From Thermodesulfovibrionales bacterium (GTDB lineage Bacteria; Nitrospirota; Thermodesulfovibrionia; Thermodesulfovibrionales; SM23-35): a DNA stretch of 7,821 bases. The translations under genes were made by a program, and so were the position numbers. Every line of letters starts with the position of its first letter. Positions within the stretch are counted from its first letter, which is position 1. Below the pieces are notes generated by a model, which did not search any database, was not told where the DNA came from, and saw only the letters and a program-made list of their open reading frames with translations. Shown piece after piece: positions 6,627-7,821 of the stretch. Where the stretch lies: positions 1 through 7,821 of the forward strand of contig JAGUWT010000086.1 in NCBI GenBank assembly GCA_020062205.1, written 5' to 3'.

Positions 6627-6756
6627 TGTCATTATCCGGCTTGACCGGATAATCCAGGTATTCAGGGGAAAGAATTCTCTCACAACATGCTTGTAAGCAG
6701 GCAAATTCATGCAAACAGGAAATTGCTGGATTCCCCGATCAAGTCGGGGAATGACG
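6627..6756. repeat. Large palindromic intergenic element (second copy of the three-hairpin type)
   Basis: Left hairpin ATTATCCGG-CTTGA-CCGGATAAT (6631-6653) and right hairpin ATTCCCCGA-TCAAG-TCGGGGAAT (6730-6752) each have a perfect 9-bp stem with a 5-nt loop. GTCATT and AATGAC mark the outer ends, and the inner flanks AATCCAG and CTGGATT are also inverted. The interior 'ACAGGAAAT' and 'CTGGATTCC' match the element at 2982-3076, showing they are one family with variable hairpin stems. Confidence 0.75.
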
Positions 6757-6814
6757 AAGTTTGCTATAGTATTACCCATTCATTTACACGAAGACCCATA
6801 AAACTTAAATCCGC

Positions 6815-6919
6815 ATGAAAGACGAATATAAGACAAAAAAATAACTTATAGATGAATTAGTAGAATTACGTAAACGAAATACAAAATGGGAAAGAAACAA
6901 TGGGATGCAAACTAATTGA
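6815..6919 (+). pseudogene. Remnant of the N-terminus of a PAS-type sensor kinase, broken by a stop
   Basis: Reading from ATG 6815 gives 'MKDEYKTKK', a TAA stop at 6842-6844, then 'LIDELVELRKRN' and on to TGA at 6917. With Gln in place of the stop (one base, CAA to TAA), the line reads like the typical opening of multi-PAS histidine kinases ('K-T-K-x-Q-L-I-x-E-L-x-E-L-R-x-R'). No Shine-Dalgarno is visible and there is no PAS domain after it, so only the first 30 or so codons survive. The recognition is from memory of the family pattern over a short stretch, so confidence is moderate. Confidence 0.5.
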
Positions 6920-6970
6920 CAAACCCAGTCCCATTTGATGGCATCTAAAAAATAAGGGGAGATAATTGTT

Positions 6971-7084
6971 ATGGACATACAATATGCTCATTCATTCCCC
7001 CCATTAGTAGAAAAATCTCGAAGTCTCTCAGAGAAAAAACTCAAAAAAAACGTTTATGAGTCAGGGACTCACAAAGAAGCATGA
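6971..7084 (+). CDS. Small ORF of unknown function (37 aa), possibly another gene remnant
   Basis: ATG 6971 is preceded by AAGGGGAG (about 6954-6961) at good spacing, and the stop TGA 7082-7084 overlaps ATG 7081 of the following membrane-sensor frame (ATGA). The peptide is polar and basic in its second half ('SRSLSEKKLKKNVYESGTHKEA'), with no signal peptide, membrane segment or motif. Such a lysine-rich stretch could be the start of a PAS-kinase N-terminus, but I cannot show that. It may be an intact leader cistron or debris like its neighbours. Confidence 0.3.
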   Translation: MDIQYAHSFPPLVEKSRSLSEKKLKKNVYESGTHKEA

Positions 7085-7726
7085 AAGTTATTCCTCTAAA
7101 TCACTCCTTACCAATGACGGCGTTCTGCTTTGTGCTCGCTGGTTTCTCGTTTTTGGCGACACTCTCATCTACCTCGAAATCACCAAGACGCACAATAGCA
7201 GCTTTTTGGCTGGCTTGTCTCATAATTTTGATAAGCCTCGTCTTACTTATAGCCTATCTTCTTGGAACACCTCTACTTTACGGAGGAGTCTTCATTCCGC
7301 CTGCATTGTCAACTTCTCTGGCTTTTATGGCTGTGGGGACAGCTTTATTAGTGTTTGCCGGACATCAGAATACTTCCGAAATCCTGCGCTCAGGGCAGGT
7401 TGATTTCCTTGATTTCCACCGGGATGTACCAGATCGACCCATCCATCTGGCGGTTTTGGTTCCAATTCTCGGCGGGCAGGATGGCAGCCGGGCGATAGGA
7501 CTTCTCGTCCTGCGCATTGATCCCGAAAAATATCTCTATCCCTTGATCAATCGTTGGCCCACGCCCAGCCAGACGGCCGAGACTCTAATAATTCGCCGGG
7601 ACGGAAATGACGCTCTATTTTTGAATGAACTGCGATTTCAAAAAAAACACGGCGCTAAATCTGCGAAGTTCACTTGAAAATGTACAAATGACCGCTGTGA
7701 AAGCGGCTTTGGGACAGGAGGGGACA
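7081..7726 (+). pseudogene. Decayed membrane sensor (histidine kinase input region), deleted and frameshifted
   Basis: The open frame 7081-7677 encodes three hydrophobic segments (about residues 11-30, 39-61, 74-93; 'LLGTPLLYGG...IPPALSTSLAFMAVG'), then a soluble segment 'EILRSGQVDFLDFHRD...PIHLAVLVPIL...LRIDPEKYLYPLI...WPTPSQTAETLIIRRDG...FLNELRFQK'. Both halves recall the input regions of large PAS-type sensor kinases, where a longer extracytoplasmic stretch normally separates them, so an internal deletion near residues 94-100 is likely. At an A8 run (7640-7647) the frame is lost. Reading the tract as A7 restores 'NTALNLRSSLENVQMTAVKAALGQEG', the expected continuation, up to about 7723. No PAS, HAMP or kinase domain follows. 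GC content is visibly higher (for example 36 of 60 in 7441-7500) than in the neighbouring AT-rich spacer, suggesting a foreign origin. A homopolymer sequencing error is the alternative for the shift, but not for the missing domains. Confidence 0.65.
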
Positions 7727-7821
7727 ATGAACAGGATATATGAAGCACAATTATTGACCTATTTAAAAGCAATGGACAAGAGAATTGGATTATTGCTCAA
7801 TTTCAATGTAGAGAGGCTTAA
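7727..7821 (+). pseudogene. C-terminal fragment of a GxxExxY protein (PD-(D/E)XK-like), cut by the window edge
   Basis: ATG 7727 follows AGGAGGGG (7716-7723) by 3 nt. The frame encodes 'IYEAQLLTYLKAMDKRIGLL' and then 'NFNVERL', the characteristic C-terminal block of GxxExxY family proteins (usual form 'IHEAQLLTYLKL...K.VGLLINFNV..LKDG'). The family's defining N-terminal GxxExxY motif and the nuclease-like 'VELK' core, roughly the first 80-90 residues, are absent. The frame continues seamlessly from the restored sensor frame, so this is a fusion of two broken genes. It runs off the window in an open frame. The function of the family is not firmly known. Confidence 0.65.

Noticed and set aside
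6459..6779. Minus-strand frames of 106 and 67 codons, including 'VIPRLDRGIQ'
   Set aside because: This peptide is the usual reading of this type of palindromic repeat; the frames overlap the acyltransferase end and each other and have no start signals.
7056..7403. 115-codon plus-strand frame overlapping the sensor remnant
   Set aside because: It is an out-of-frame shadow of the hydrophobic sensor sequence, which itself has clear family-like content in the 7081 frame.

Overview
The window looks like a chromosomal stretch of a Gram-negative, anaerobic or respiratory bacterium with a moderately AT-rich genome. Evidence for Gram-negative is a lipid A-type acyltransferase. Evidence for a respiratory lifestyle is an exported tetraheme c-type cytochrome. 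The gene mix (AAA_32-type Lon-like protease, multiheme cytochrome, many short palindromic repeats) would suit Nitrospirota/Thermodesulfovibrionia or Desulfobacterota-like lineages, but this is inference and no marker gene settles it.

Layout, all real genes on the + strand. (1) 34-990: REP-associated tyrosine transposase (IS200-like HUH/Y1 domain) with a DnaA domain IV-like tail, followed by a partial REP-like repeat. (2) 1182-1760: exported tetraheme cytochrome c with a strong Shine-Dalgarno. (3) 1793-1936: nested palindromic element sharing its terminal 16 nt with the repeat beside the transposase. (4) 1963-2847: XerD-type tyrosine recombinase with all catalytic residues; the longer open frame starting near 1900 is repeat sequence read through. 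(5) 2848-3129: two more repeat structures. (6) 3130-5559 and 5556-6482: Lon-like ATP-dependent protease overlapping a LpxL/HtrB-family acyltransferase by ATGA, surely co-transcribed. (7) 6483-6814: non-coding, holding another large palindromic element. (8) 6815-7821: a graveyard of gene remnants: a stop-interrupted start of a PAS-type sensor kinase, a small ORF, a membrane-sensor fragment with an internal deletion and a one-base homopolymer frameshift, and the C-terminal piece of a GxxExxY protein running off the window.

The intact genes are mostly housekeeping (chromosome dimer resolution, protein quality control, outer-membrane lipid synthesis) plus one electron-transfer protein. The most notable signals are the RAYT gene together with matching REP-like palindromes, and the decayed sensor/GxxExxY junction at the right edge. 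I see no convincing new defence or biosynthetic system, and no tRNA, rRNA or CRISPR array.
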